Shown here one piece after another: positions 1-9,386 of a DNA stretch of 64,000 bases. The position numbers and the translations under genes were made by a program. Every line of letters starts with the position of its first letter. Within the stretch, counting starts at the first letter, position 1. The notes under the pieces are model-generated. The model was not told where the DNA came from. It was given only the letters and a program-made list of their open reading frames with translations, and did not search any database. This DNA comes from Terrisporobacter mayombei (GTDB lineage Bacteria; Bacillota; Clostridia; Peptostreptococcales; Peptostreptococcaceae): assembly GCF_020748465.1 (NCBI RefSeq), contig NZ_JAHZMP010000004.1:186001-250000 (forward strand), read 5' to 3'.

Positions 1-163
1 CATCAGAATATGTATACTCCACCTTTTCAAAATTACTTGATTCAACTTTAGTTTCTGGTGTTTCAGTCTTATTATTATTAGATGAACAACCAACTGTACC
101 TAGTGTTAAACCTATTACTGATATTACTGCTAAAACTCTTTTTAAACTTTTACTTTTTACCAT
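1..163 (-). CDS. Putative lipoprotein, N-terminal part (runs off the window)
   Basis: Only the first 54 codons are inside the window. The start ATG lies behind an AGGGGG ribosome site. The protein opens with a basic N-terminus, a hydrophobic stretch (about residues 10-22) and a lipobox TVGC with the modified cysteine at residue 26. A Ser/Asn/Thr/Glu-rich linker follows. This is a typical type II signal peptide, so the product should be tethered to the outer face of the membrane. The mature domain lies outside the window, so no function can be given. It is downstream of acsV but separated by a terminator and has its own leader with a second terminator, so it is probably regulated on its own. 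Confidence 0.8.
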   Translation of the reverse strand, partial: MVKSKSLKRVLAVISVIGLTLGTVGCSSNNNKTETPETKVESSNFEKVEYTYSD

Positions 164-512
164 AAAACTTCCCCCTAAAATTACTATTTTTATATTTATT
201 ACTTTTAATGTTTATTAAATATAAAAGACCATGAGGTTATATATATCAATAAAGATATATAAAACCTTCATGGTCTTAATTATCATGTTTATGTTGTTAT
301 GATGTAACATTAAATCTTCTATTAACTTATTTACTTAATTATTCTTCTGATAAATATTTGCACTTCTTGTGCTTGATTACCTAAATAATATAACATCTAT
401 TACTATCTATGTAAATAAAGTTAAATATTTGCAGAATATTAAGTATTATACATAATACTACATATTTTTATTTTTATACAAAATACGACACATATAATTT
501 ATTTTCAACATA
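164..512 (-). promoter_or_regulatory. Long untranslated leader of the lipoprotein gene, candidate attenuator
   Basis: This stretch holds no gene. On the minus strand it leads from the acsV terminator to the lipoprotein start. A TATAAT (complement at 445-450) could be a -10 box, but no good -35 accompanies it. Downstream are two copies of TGCAAATATTTA (complements near 350-361 and 422-433) and a small GCAC/GTGC hairpin. The leader then ends in a large hairpin with a U-rich tail at 221-277. The layout of promoter, structured leader, terminator and gene suggests conditional termination. I do not recognise it as any riboswitch class I know. Confidence 0.35.
221..277 (-). terminator. Hairpin terminator inside the lipoprotein leader
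   Basis: The arms (225-247 and 254-277) pair over about 22 bp with one bulge and an AATAAA-type loop. On the minus strand the stem is followed by CTTTTATATTTAA. It sits about 60 bp upstream of the lipoprotein start and downstream of no other gene, so it would act as an attenuator. Confidence 0.6.
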
Positions 513-514
513 AT

Positions 515-559
515 AAAAAACTATGAATTATTCAGTTTTACCTGGCTTCATAGCTTTTT
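515..559 (-). terminator. Terminator of the Wood-Ljungdahl cluster after acsV
   Basis: A CTATGAA/TTCATAG stem (521-527 with 547-553) is flanked by A-runs and U-runs, and reads as a stem followed by TTTTTTATTA on the minus strand. It lies 25 bp past the acsV stop codon. Confidence 0.7.
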
Positions 560-583
560 ATTATTTGTTGTAAATTTTTATTT

Positions 584-2512
584 TTATTCTAAAATTTCTT
601 TTACTGTTGGAAATTGATCTATATTAGTATGTGGTAAGAAGCATGCTGACACAAACTCATCCATATATGTAGGATATACACTTAACTCTACATATGTCAT
701 TTGAGATGCTATTTCTTCTAATTTATGTCTAGCATCTGAACTTATTAGGCTTAAGTATGATCCAACTAATGAACTATTTCCTATATACTTAAACTTACTT
801 CTCTCTACATCTGGAAGTAAACCTATTAAGATTGAGTTCTCAATATCAAGATTATTTCCTATTCCTCCTGCTATATAAACATTATCAATCACTTCAAAGT
901 CCATACCTAAGCTTTCTACAAGCACTGATGCACCTGAATATATAGCACCTTTTGTTCTAATGAAATTATCAATATCCACTTCATTTATAAACAAGTCATT
1001 TTCTAGACCTTCGTAGTCTTCTTTAAATGCCAAGATATATTCACCTATATCATGTTCATTAAATCTAACTCTTTTATTATTTAATTCTCTTTTTATTTTT
1101 CCTCTTCTATCTATTATACCTTTAAGTAGCATTTGGCATATTAGGTCTATTATACCAGAACCACAAATTCCTATAGGCGCAAATTCACCTATTATTGTTA
1201 ATTCAGGTTCCAAAGTATTTTCATCTATACTAACTTTCTCTATTGCTCCATCTGATGCTCTCATACCACAACTAATTCCCCCGCCTTCAAAGGCTGGTCC
1301 TGCTGAGCATGCACAACACATCATAAAGTATTTATTTCCAAATACAATTTCTCCATTAGTCCCTAAGTCTATAAATAATGTATTTTCTTCACTAGCCCAT
1401 ATCCCTGCTGATAATACACCTGCAGTTATATCTCCACCTACATAACTTGCCACGTTTGGAGCTAGGTATATTAAAGCACTTTTATTAACATTTAGTCCTA
1501 CATCTTCACCCATTAAATTTGGTGATTTTAAATATGGAGGAATATATGGTTCTAATCTTAAATAATCAGGATATATGCCTAGGAAAAGCGTAGACATTGT
1601 TGTATTAGCAGATAATACAACTCTTACTACGTTATTTTTATTTATATCTGTACTTGTATATAGAGATTCAATTAATGGATTTAGAGTGTCATCTATAATT
1701 GCTTTTCTCATAATTTCTAAATTATTTTTTCTAACAGCAAATACGATTCTATTAATTACATCCGCACCATATTTTATTTGTGCATTTCCTGAAGATGCCT
1801 TTTCTACAACTTCATTAGTAACTAAATTTACTAAACAAACCACTACAGATGTTGTGCCTATATCTACAGCTAATCCATATAGCTCTCCCTCTTTATTACC
1901 TGGTTCTACATTCAATATTGTAATTTTATTTTTCTTTTTAACATAAGTTAAAGTTATTTTAAAATTCTCTTCTCTTAATACTAATGGCAGTTTTTTTAAT
2001 ATATCTAATCTAAAATCTATTCCATCAATACCTAAATCTTGTCTTACTTGTCTATCTAATCTATCTACATCGCTTATATTATCATCTAATGATGGTTCAT
2101 CTAATTCAATATATTTCTTCTCAACATTAGTGCTATAAGAGAATTCATGTTCCTCTATTATACATCTAGCTCTATCAAATAATTTTTTATCTACTTTCTT
2201 CCCCGTACCCTCTATTTTCATTCCATGCATTGAAGATGAAAGTTTAGATGGAACATCTATAACAATATCTCCTGTTACTTCAGTTGCACAAGCTAAAATA
2301 TATCCTTTTTCATATTCCTCATCACTAATATGTACTGTCTTTTCTGCATCACATTTTCCCTCTAATAACTTTACTTTACATTTTCCGCATGATTTAGTTC
2401 CATTACAAGGTGCATCTATAAAAATATCTGCTTTTCTTGCTACATCTAGTAACTTTTCTCCACTTTCACATTCTACTTCCTTGTTATGTGATTTAAAAAA
2501 AACTTTAGCCAT
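584..2512 (-). CDS. acsV: Reductive activator of the corrinoid iron-sulfur protein (RACo-type, ASKHA ATPase)
   Basis: This 642-residue protein re-activates the corrinoid iron-sulfur protein when its cobalt is oxidised to inactive Co(II), using ATP and an electron. The N-terminal ~85 residues form a 2Fe-2S ferredoxin domain with likely ligands C36, C42, C45 and C75. A linker leads to the C-terminal DUF4445/ASKHA ATPase domain, which shows the phosphate-binding motif VDIGTTS and later GGDITAG and DLGTNGE. Domain order and length fit the RACo family. It is the last gene of the cluster but follows a strong terminator after gcvH, so it may be made in smaller amounts or from its own promoter. A GGGGTGAG ribosome site precedes the ATG. 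Confidence 0.88.
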   Translation of the reverse strand: MAKVFFKSHNKEVECESGEKLLDVARKADIFIDAPCNGTKSCGKCKVKLLEGKCDAEKTVHISDEEYEKGYILACATEVTGDIVIDVPSKLSSSMHGMKIEGTGKKVDKKLFDRARCIIEEHEFSYSTNVEKKYIELDEPSLDDNISDVDRLDRQVRQDLGIDGIDFRLDILKKLPLVLREENFKITLTYVKKKNKITILNVEPGNKEGELYGLAVDIGTTSVVVCLVNLVTNEVVEKASSGNAQIKYGADVINRIVFAVRKNNLEIMRKAIIDDTLNPLIESLYTSTDINKNNVVRVVLSANTTMSTLFLGIYPDYLRLEPYIPPYLKSPNLMGEDVGLNVNKSALIYLAPNVASYVGGDITAGVLSAGIWASEENTLFIDLGTNGEIVFGNKYFMMCCACSAGPAFEGGGISCGMRASDGAIEKVSIDENTLEPELTIIGEFAPIGICGSGIIDLICQMLLKGIIDRRGKIKRELNNKRVRFNEHDIGEYILAFKEDYEGLENDLFINEVDIDNFIRTKGAIYSGASVLVESLGMDFEVIDNVYIAGGIGNNLDIENSILIGLLPDVERSKFKYIGNSSLVGSYLSLISSDARHKLEEIASQMTYVELSVYPTYMDEFVSACFLPHTNIDQFPTVKEILE

Positions 2513-2613
2513 TCTATCTCACCCCAATAAATTAATTTTTATAATCACTCAACCTTATATATTACTAAAATATGTATAAAATACCCTTTGTTATTATTTT
2601 AATTCAATATACT

Positions 2614-2655
2614 AAAAAAAGCATAGTAAACTTAATTCTATTAAATTTACTATGC
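2614..2655 (-). terminator. Terminator between gcvH and acsV
   Basis: A perfect 10-bp stem (2621-2630 with 2646-2655, GCATAGTAAA arms) is followed on the minus strand by seven U residues. It lies 30 bp after the gcvH stop and 100 bp before the acsV start, so most transcripts from acsB-gcvH should end here. Confidence 0.8.
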
Positions 2656-2687
2656 TTTCTTTTTAGTTCAAATTATCTTCCTACTTC

Positions 2688-3065
2688 TTATTCTAAACCT
2701 TTTTCGTATTCTTCTCCACTTAACAAAGTATCTAATTCAGATGTATCTGACATTTTTACTTTACATATCCAAGCATCGTAAGGAGCTTCGTTTACATACT
2801 CAGGTTCATCTTCTAATTTATCTTCGTTTATTTCAACTACTACTCCTGAAACTGGAGCTACTAAATCAGAAGCTACTTTAGATGATTCTATAACACCAAA
2901 AGACTCATCTTTTGTTAATTCATCATCTATTTCTGGCATTTCAACGAATAAAACTTCTCCTAATTGTTCTTGAGCAAAGTCACTTACTCCAACAAATGCA
3001 AATTCTCCTTCAACTTTTACCCAAGTATGTTTTGGAGAATATTTTAATCCTGCTACTGTACTCAT
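2688..3065 (-). CDS. gcvH: Glycine cleavage system H-type lipoyl protein
   Basis: This 125-residue protein is a full-length H protein. The lipoylation loop IESSKVASDL places the lipoyl lysine at K63, the usual position. H protein carries the aminomethyl group on lipoamide during glycine cleavage. Here no gcvT or gcvP is nearby; instead the gene sits 32 bp after acsB, in the same operon as lpdA (the enzyme that re-oxidises lipoamide). This pairing suggests a lipoyl electron or C1 carrier linked to the Wood-Ljungdahl or glycine synthase route, but the role is inferred. A terminator follows directly. Confidence 0.93.
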   Translation of the reverse strand: MSTVAGLKYSPKHTWVKVEGEFAFVGVSDFAQEQLGEVLFVEMPEIDDELTKDESFGVIESSKVASDLVAPVSGVVVEINEDKLEDEPEYVNEAPYDAWICKVKMSDTSELDTLLSGEEYEKGLE

Positions 3066-3097
3066 ATATTTTTTCTCCCCTAATATCTTTATTTAAA

Positions 3098-5227
3098 TTA
3101 CATTATTGGATCCATAGATAATGCTGGATGTCCTTTTTCCTCAAGGAATGCACAAACTCCTTCAGAATCATCAGCTATTGTTTCATCACAAATCATTTCG
3201 CTGAAGTTTTCTATTCCAGCCATTTCTTTAACTGTTTGATCTAATTTATCAGCTACGAATTCTTTTAATTCTTTTGGCATCCAAACTATTCTTTCTGGTC
3301 CACCTTCAGTATAAGCAAATTTCTTAGAAGATATGAAATGTCTACCATGACCCATGAATCCTGGAGTTTGAACTCCACCACCAGTCATAGAAGCAAGTTC
3401 ACCGAAAGTCATACCAACAGGAGTTATTCCTGGGAACTCTCTATTTACTATAACTAATCCATTAGCCTCTGGCATAATACCACATATACATTCGAAGCAT
3501 CCACAAGAAGTCATAGGATCTTCCATTATAGAGTAAAGAGTAACTTTTTCAACTGCACCTTGAGATATTTCATTTACAGTTTCATTAACTGATTCCCAAA
3601 TACCTTTCTTATCATCTATACAATCACCTTTAGCTATTGGTTGACAAGGTCCTGTTGGGTTAAGCTCTTTAGTAGCTTTAGCATCTAACCAAGAAACTGC
3701 TCCACAAAGTCCTAATCTTTCAGGAGTAACTACACAAACGTGAGCTGGAGCGAATGATTGGCACATGTTACAAGAATAGAAATCTTCAACACTTTCATCA
3801 ATAAGTGATGCTAATCTATCATCTCTAGATTCATATTTAGCTAAAGCTTCAGCTTTTCTTTCATTAACTATTGCTTCATCAGTTATTATAGTAACTTCAC
3901 ATTTATCAACAACAGCTTCGAATTCATCTTTCATCATAGCATACATAACTTCGCCTATATGCTCAAGAGTGAATCCTTTTTCAACAGCGTCTTTAGATAT
4001 TCTCACCCAAGACATATCTCTTTGACCTACATGCATTAATCCTTCTATGTAGTTCATGAAGTAGTGGAATCTTCTTTCAAGAACTGGTTCGAAGTCTTCT
4101 TGCATTGCTTTACCAGCAACATTAACTACTATAGCAAGTGGCAATCTAGTAATACCCTCTGCTAATTTAGCTTGATCTATATTTTCACCTATAACTTCTA
4201 TTTTGTGGTCTTCTATTTCTGCCATAGATTTAGCTATAACTAATTCCCAAGCAGGAGTTTTATTTCCACCGAATTCGTAAGCCATTTCAGCTTTTCTTAT
4301 TCTTTCACCTTCGAAAGCTGCAGCGAATCCAACTGGTATAGGTATTTCAGTAACTTTTATTTTTATATTTCTAGCTTCTAATGAAGTAGCAACAAATTTA
4401 TCATAATCTCTTTGAGTTAATAAGTTGCAAGGAACTTCAGTAACAACTTGGTCAGTTATAACTGGGAATCCTAGAGCTATAGCTCCTGCACCACAAGCAA
4501 CTATTAATTCACTAAGTGGTCCAAATGCATTAACAAATGCAGGAACTCTCTTAGCTGTATATTCTAATAATTGGTTTAAATCACCTGGAGGAACAGCACC
4601 GAATATTAATGCAGCTCTTATAGCAACAGAAACAACGTGGATAACTGATGTTACATCATATCCTAGAGGTATAACACGAAGTTCTACACTCATTTTTACT
4701 CCAGCTTCTATAGCCTGATCTATAACTTTTCCAACTAGGAAAGTTAATAAACCTTTAGATTGGTAATCTTTAACTACTTTTGCTAATGTTTCAGCATCTG
4801 GGCATTCACCAAGAACAACTGCAACACCAGGTATATCTCCAGTAACTAGTGGTACACCTAGAGATCTTATTATAGGGTCAACTACGTGTCCTGCACATGG
4901 AGCTTCATATGGAGTTGGGCTTAAAGCATATTTAACTGCTTCAACTATCTCAGCAGCTAAAGCTGTAGCTAAACCAGCATTTAAAGCTGTTTCTAGTAAT
5001 GGTTTTTCTACTATTAAAGATTTTACTATTGCTAAAGCACCTTCTAAATCTGCCAAAGTAGCCATTTTTTGGCCTGTTGCAGCATATATACATGGAAGAG
5101 AATATGCTGTATCTGGGAATGCCACCGGACATTCTTTACCTTTTTCTGCTATTGCAGCTGTAAGTGCTCCGTTTGCTGCATCATATGCTTGGTTTGCACC
5201 TGTGTAGATTATGTTATATAAATTCAC
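3098..5227 (-). CDS. acsB: Acetyl-CoA synthase (CODH/ACS beta-type subunit)
   Basis: Acetyl-CoA synthase joins a methyl group from the corrinoid protein, CO from carbon monoxide dehydrogenase, and CoA. The protein has 709 residues. The A-cluster ligands are visible: C486, C489, C498 and C508 for the 4Fe-4S cluster, and the C-G-C pair C575/C577 for the distal nickel. Their spacing is identical to that of the Moorella thermoacetica enzyme, with an offset of 20 residues. The motif SCGCFECI is intact, so the enzyme should be active. The gene is separated from acsE by 106 bp containing a hairpin, and gcvH follows closely. Confidence 0.97.
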   Translation of the reverse strand: MNLYNIIYTGANQAYDAANGALTAAIAEKGKECPVAFPDTAYSLPCIYAATGQKMATLADLEGALAIVKSLIVEKPLLETALNAGLATALAAEIVEAVKYALSPTPYEAPCAGHVVDPIIRSLGVPLVTGDIPGVAVVLGECPDAETLAKVVKDYQSKGLLTFLVGKVIDQAIEAGVKMSVELRVIPLGYDVTSVIHVVSVAIRAALIFGAVPPGDLNQLLEYTAKRVPAFVNAFGPLSELIVACGAGAIALGFPVITDQVVTEVPCNLLTQRDYDKFVATSLEARNIKIKVTEIPIPVGFAAAFEGERIRKAEMAYEFGGNKTPAWELVIAKSMAEIEDHKIEVIGENIDQAKLAEGITRLPLAIVVNVAGKAMQEDFEPVLERRFHYFMNYIEGLMHVGQRDMSWVRISKDAVEKGFTLEHIGEVMYAMMKDEFEAVVDKCEVTIITDEAIVNERKAEALAKYESRDDRLASLIDESVEDFYSCNMCQSFAPAHVCVVTPERLGLCGAVSWLDAKATKELNPTGPCQPIAKGDCIDDKKGIWESVNETVNEISQGAVEKVTLYSIMEDPMTSCGCFECICGIMPEANGLVIVNREFPGITPVGMTFGELASMTGGGVQTPGFMGHGRHFISSKKFAYTEGGPERIVWMPKELKEFVADKLDQTVKEMAGIENFSEMICDETIADDSEGVCAFLEEKGHPALSMDPIM

Positions 5228-5267
5228 TTTTTACTTCCCCCTTTTATGAATTATATGTTTATATTTA

Positions 5268-5296
5268 GGCTAAACATTAGTTTTTAATGCCTAGCC
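5268..5296 (-). other. Intercistronic hairpin between acsE and acsB
   Basis: The arms GGCTA-AA-CATTA and TAATG-CC-TAGCC form two perfect 5-bp helices around a 2x2 internal loop. No U-run follows on the minus strand, so it is not a standard terminator. It may be an mRNA processing or stabilising element. Confidence 0.55.
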
Positions 5297-5333
5297 ATTT
5301 AAACCTAATTCTAATTTAAAATTCTAATTTTTA

Positions 5334-6149
5334 TTATCCTTTATAATCAAAAGCTAAATCTTTTACTTCTAAGAAAGAATCTGCATATAAGTTTGAGTTT
5401 CTGATTATATCACAAGATTTTATAGTTTGTATTAATATCTCATCTAATGGGTTAACTATTGCAGAAGAGAATCCATTAGCCATAGCCATTGCTAACCAGT
5501 TACTATCTAATATTGGTCTTATGTGTTTTGGACAACCATTAGAAACGTTTGATAATCCACCAGTAGTTTTTAATCCCATTTCAGTCATTTGTCTTATAGC
5601 TTCTAGTACATCCATTTGTTTATCTTGCATTCCTTTTATAACTAGGCAAAGTGGGTCGAAGTATACATCTGTTTCTGGATCTATTCCAGCCATAGCAGCT
5701 GCTTCTATTAGCTCAGTACAATATCCCATACGTTGCTCATTATCAGATGGTATACCTTCTTTAGCACATAATGCTATTATAGCTGCATCATATTCTCCAG
5801 CTACTTCCATTAAATGCATTCTATCTCCAGCATCTGCAGAGTTTATGATTGGTTTTCCATGAGTTCTATCATATACTTTTAATCCAGCTTCTAAAGCTGC
5901 AACATTAGCTGTATCTAAAGCTAATGGAACGTTATTTAATTCACTTTGAAGTAATTTAACTCCCCACTCCATTATTTCAGCTCCATCTCTTTCAGCTGGT
6001 CCTATGTTAAAATCTATAACGTGAGCTCCTGCATCTAATTGCTCTATAGCTCTTTTTATTATTGGCTCTGGATTTCTTTCAGCTATAGCTTTTCTTATTG
6101 GTGGTGCTATACAGTGAATTCTTTCACCTATAATCATAAATTTTTCCAT
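5334..6149 (-). CDS. acsE: 5-Methyltetrahydrofolate:corrinoid iron-sulfur protein methyltransferase
   Basis: AcsE moves the methyl group from methyl-tetrahydrofolate to the cobalt of the corrinoid iron-sulfur protein. The 271-residue sequence has the pterin-binding TIM-barrel signature of the MetH/DHPS group: IIGERIHC at the N-terminus, DAGAHVIDFNIGP near residue 40, ALDTAN, and the GLSNVSNG segment near residue 200. The length matches the AcsE family (about 260-270). It starts 63 bp after acsC with a GGGGG ribosome site, inside the cluster between the corrinoid protein genes and acsB. Confidence 0.96.
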   Translation of the reverse strand: MEKFMIIGERIHCIAPPIRKAIAERNPEPIIKRAIEQLDAGAHVIDFNIGPAERDGAEIMEWGVKLLQSELNNVPLALDTANVAALEAGLKVYDRTHGKPIINSADAGDRMHLMEVAGEYDAAIIALCAKEGIPSDNEQRMGYCTELIEAAAMAGIDPETDVYFDPLCLVIKGMQDKQMDVLEAIRQMTEMGLKTTGGLSNVSNGCPKHIRPILDSNWLAMAMANGFSSAIVNPLDEILIQTIKSCDIIRNSNLYADSFLEVKDLAFDYKG

Positions 6150-6212
6150 ATTAATTTATCCCCCTTAGATTTTATATGTTTATATGATTTTATTAATAAA
6201 ATAAAACTTTAT

Positions 6213-7562
6213 CTATTTTCCATATTTCTCTTTTAAAAATTTTGGAAGTTCCATAGCTTCTGGAGTACCAACTATAACATTCCAACCTGGTAAGTTATCT
6301 TGTACATCTGCTTGTATAACAGCAACTTTACCTGGTATGATTAAATCTCTACTCTTAGTCATATCAGCTATACCACATTCTTTAACAAAGTTACCTATTA
6401 CACTACCGCCAAATTTACCAGCAGCCCAAGAAGTAAGAACTGAATATCCACCAGCATCTGGTATTACTAACCAACAAGGAACTTTAGATCTTTCAAGTTC
6501 ACCAGTTACAACGAAGTAAGTTAAGGCAAAGTCAACAGTTACTAAAACTGGAGAGTTTTCATCTGGGTTATTTATTGGATAAACTTTAGTTTCAACTCTC
6601 ATTGGTTTTTGAGGGTCAGTGAATAAGTTTTGTCTTAAAGCATATAGTGGTAATGCTTTTGCATAATTTATGTCATCTATTACTATTATAGAACCATATT
6701 TAACTGTAAATGCAGATGATAATGCAACTTCCATCATTTCATCTCCATTAGCTAATTTACTTACGAATACTATAGATGGGTATCCAAAAGTTCTATCTTG
6801 TTCTTTTAATGCTATTCTTCTTACTTGAACTGCATTAACATAAGTATCTTTTACAGTTTCACCTGTTACATCAAGTATTAATTCCTTATATCCAGCTTTT
6901 TGAACTAATTCAGTTGTTTCATATAGTTCTTCTAGGTTAGCAGCTTTTAAACCAAGTGCTAAATTTTCACCTTTGACTACATCTATCATAGATTGGTAGT
7001 TATCTTTAGTTGCCCCAACTACTACTGGTTTTAATCCAGCAAGTGCTGCAACAGCTTCTTTAGCTACTTCAGCATCATCTACATTTAAGATGAATGCTAC
7101 ACTAGTTTCTGATTTCAATTTATTTATTACATTTAAGAAGTTTTCTTTATTATCACTGTAAGTAACACATGCAAATTCAGCTTTCATTATTTCGCTGATT
7201 CTTTCATATTCTACAGCTTTTATATTAGCTATTTTAGCATCTACTTGTTCTTCAGTCATACAATCGCAGAATGCTATAGCATATCTATTTTTACTTACTA
7301 AAGTTTTTTCATGTCTAAATAATACAGTTTCTCCACCTAGAGTATATTCGCTTTCTCCAGCTCCAACTTTTAATGTTTTCATTGGAGGTGCAGTCGCCTC
7401 TGATAATTTTTGTATTGATTCATCAGACATGTGTGGACATTTCTCAACTTCCACTGCTCCTGAAGCAACCTTCATAGAGAAAGCCATACAAGTTGGAAAT
7501 CCACATTCTTTACAGTTTTTCTTTGGTGTTAATTTAAATATATCTAAAGCTTTAAGTGCCAT
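6213..7562 (-). CDS. acsC: Corrinoid iron-sulfur protein large subunit
   Basis: This is the gamma subunit of the methyl carrier protein that delivers CH3 to acetyl-CoA synthase. The N-terminal 4Fe-4S motif has ligands C17, C20, C25 and C42. The C-terminal part (about residues 300-449) is the cobalamin-binding domain with VIPDAGGYSVLTSWAAG. The length of 449 residues is normal for the family. It follows acsD by 30 bp, so the two subunits should be co-translated in similar amounts. acsV re-activates this protein. Confidence 0.96.
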   Translation of the reverse strand: MALKALDIFKLTPKKNCKECGFPTCMAFSMKVASGAVEVEKCPHMSDESIQKLSEATAPPMKTLKVGAGESEYTLGGETVLFRHEKTLVSKNRYAIAFCDCMTEEQVDAKIANIKAVEYERISEIMKAEFACVTYSDNKENFLNVINKLKSETSVAFILNVDDAEVAKEAVAALAGLKPVVVGATKDNYQSMIDVVKGENLALGLKAANLEELYETTELVQKAGYKELILDVTGETVKDTYVNAVQVRRIALKEQDRTFGYPSIVFVSKLANGDEMMEVALSSAFTVKYGSIIVIDDINYAKALPLYALRQNLFTDPQKPMRVETKVYPINNPDENSPVLVTVDFALTYFVVTGELERSKVPCWLVIPDAGGYSVLTSWAAGKFGGSVIGNFVKECGIADMTKSRDLIIPGKVAVIQADVQDNLPGWNVIVGTPEAMELPKFLKEKYGK

Positions 7563-7592
7563 TATTTTATCCCCCTAACCTTACAAATATTA

Positions 7593-8537
7593 TTAAGCTA
7601 ACTCGCTTATAAGTGATTTTATAGTTTTTACTGATTCTGGATGACGAAGTATTACAGCATCAGATCCGCCTACTAAAACAGCTGTTGCAGTAGAAACTTC
7701 CATTGCTATACTTCTCTTTTCACTGCATCCCCATTCTGGTTGATCTGTTTCATCAGCTATAGCTTCTTTAACATGACCAACTTCAAAAGAAACTGGTGTA
7801 ATTATTGGTATTTGCAATTGCTTATCGTTTTGATTGAAAGCAGCAAGTCTTATTCTATCCATTGTAGATGCAACATACTCATATCCATATCCAACAGCTG
7901 AGCATCCAATATTCATAACTATATTTTCAGGTTTAACACCTAATTGAGTTAGCAAAACATTCATTTGTTTAGCTAAGTTTATATCAACAGATGATTCTGC
8001 TCCAACTTTTTGATTATATGCTAATCCTGCAGCAGCTCCTACTTCTTTGTAGTTATCTTCAACTGCAGATAATATTAAAACATTTTTACCTTCTAAAGCT
8101 TCTGCAACTTTAGCAAATAATTTGCCATCTTTGTCAGCAACTCCACATCCTGCAACTACTAAAGGTAAGTCTATTGCATCAGCAACTTTTTTAGCTACTT
8201 CTGCACATTCTTCAGAAGACTTATCATCAGCGTTAGGATCTGCTCCAACAAATCTTAAGCATACAAAATCTGCTTCTGTATTATCTTGAACATATTTTGC
8301 CCAAGCAGCAGGGTCATTTGCTACATCTTTGTACATTTCTTTGTAACTATCTATCCAAGTATCTGGATATACATCATTTATTTCCATACCTACTTTTTGA
8401 ACATTACCTGTATCACCATCAAAACCATAGAATGGTAATACATTCTCTCCACCTAGTTTTATAGCTTTTTCTCCTGTTCCTATTACTACTTCACTTACTT
8501 TTCCAGAACTCTTTTGAACAGACATTTTAAATGCCAT
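7593..8537 (-). CDS. acsD: Corrinoid iron-sulfur protein small subunit
   Basis: This is the delta subunit that partners AcsC in the corrinoid iron-sulfur protein and helps to hold the cobalamin and the methyltransferase. The 314 residues form one TIM-barrel-like domain, with recognisable segments GGENVLPFYGFDG near the N-terminus, NIGCSAVGYGYEY, and WGCSEKRSIAME near the C-terminus. Length and position immediately before acsC match the family. It starts 19 bp after the cooC2 stop behind an AGGGGGA site. Confidence 0.96.
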   Translation of the reverse strand: MAFKMSVQKSSGKVSEVVIGTGEKAIKLGGENVLPFYGFDGDTGNVQKVGMEINDVYPDTWIDSYKEMYKDVANDPAAWAKYVQDNTEADFVCLRFVGADPNADDKSSEECAEVAKKVADAIDLPLVVAGCGVADKDGKLFAKVAEALEGKNVLILSAVEDNYKEVGAAAGLAYNQKVGAESSVDINLAKQMNVLLTQLGVKPENIVMNIGCSAVGYGYEYVASTMDRIRLAAFNQNDKQLQIPIITPVSFEVGHVKEAIADETDQPEWGCSEKRSIAMEVSTATAVLVGGSDAVILRHPESVKTIKSLISELA

Positions 8538-8556
8538 ATCTTTTTCCCCCTTAAGC

Positions 8557-9327
8557 CTATTTTAATTCTAATTTTGCCACTACTTCTTCCATGGCTAATC
8601 TAGATTTTGATTCTTTTGGTAATTTCACTAATGGAATTCCATCTGAATCATATTTATATATTAATTCATCTAAAGGTATAACACCTAGAAGGTTTAAATT
8701 ATGCTTATTAATTTCTTCTTTTACACCATCATTTAATATGCCCTCTGGTGCTTTATTTACTATAAGATAAACCTTTCCAACACTTAAATTTAATTCAATA
8801 GCTAAGTCTCTAATTCTTGCAACAGCTTGGATACTTCTTCTTGAACAGTCACTAACTAATAATAAAGTGTCTATATGTTTAGTTGTTTTCCTACTTAGAT
8901 GCTCCATACCTGCTTCATTATCAGTGATAACATAATTGTACTGTCCAGAAATCTGCTTAACTTGTTCTCTTAGTATTCCATTTACGAAGCAATAGCAACC
9001 TTCGCCTTCAGATCTACCCATTACTAACAAGTCATATCCGTTTCCTTCTACTAATATAGAATTCAACTTCCATTGTAAAAACTGAGCTTTTGTCATACCT
9101 CCAGGAAATGAATCTCCTTTTTTTTCTGTCATATTAGCTTCTTCTCTAATTTGACCTATAGTTTCTTCAACTTCAACGCCTAATACTTCATTAATATTAG
9201 CATTGGCATCAGCATCAACTACTAGAATTGGTTTTTTATTTTCTTTTAATAATATATCTATTAAAAGCCCTGTAAGACTTGTTTTACCAGTTCCACCTTT
9301 TCCTGCTACTGCTATGTTATAACTCAT
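8557..9327 (-). CDS. CooC/AcsF-type nickel-insertion ATPase (second copy)
   Basis: This 256-residue P-loop ATPase has the deviant Walker A AGKGGTGKTS at its N-terminus and DADANANINE at the second conserved site. A CxC motif (GCYC) in the middle probably binds metal at the dimer interface, as in CooC. Family members insert nickel into carbon monoxide dehydrogenase or acetyl-CoA synthase. Its position just before acsD suggests service of acetyl-CoA synthase (AcsF-like), while the other copy beside cooS would serve the dehydrogenase. That split is inference. It is clearly diverged from the copy at 15,940-16,725. Confidence 0.88.
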   Translation of the reverse strand: MSYNIAVAGKGGTGKTSLTGLLIDILLKENKKPILVVDADANANINEVLGVEVEETIGQIREEANMTEKKGDSFPGGMTKAQFLQWKLNSILVEGNGYDLLVMGRSEGEGCYCFVNGILREQVKQISGQYNYVITDNEAGMEHLSRKTTKHIDTLLLVSDCSRRSIQAVARIRDLAIELNLSVGKVYLIVNKAPEGILNDGVKEEINKHNLNLLGVIPLDELIYKYDSDGIPLVKLPKESKSRLAMEEVVAKLELK

Positions 9328-9354
9328 TTTAGGATTTCCCCCTTAATATGCCTA

Positions 9355-9379
9355 AACAGAGCTTTTTTCTTACTCTGTT
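9355..9379 (-). other. Intercistronic hairpin between lpdA and cooC2
   Basis: Perfect 7-bp arms AACAGAG and CTCTGTT surround an 11-base loop. On the minus strand the stem is followed by AGGCATATTAAGG and not by a U-run, so termination is unlikely. Confidence 0.45.
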
Positions 9380-9386
9380 ACTTAAC

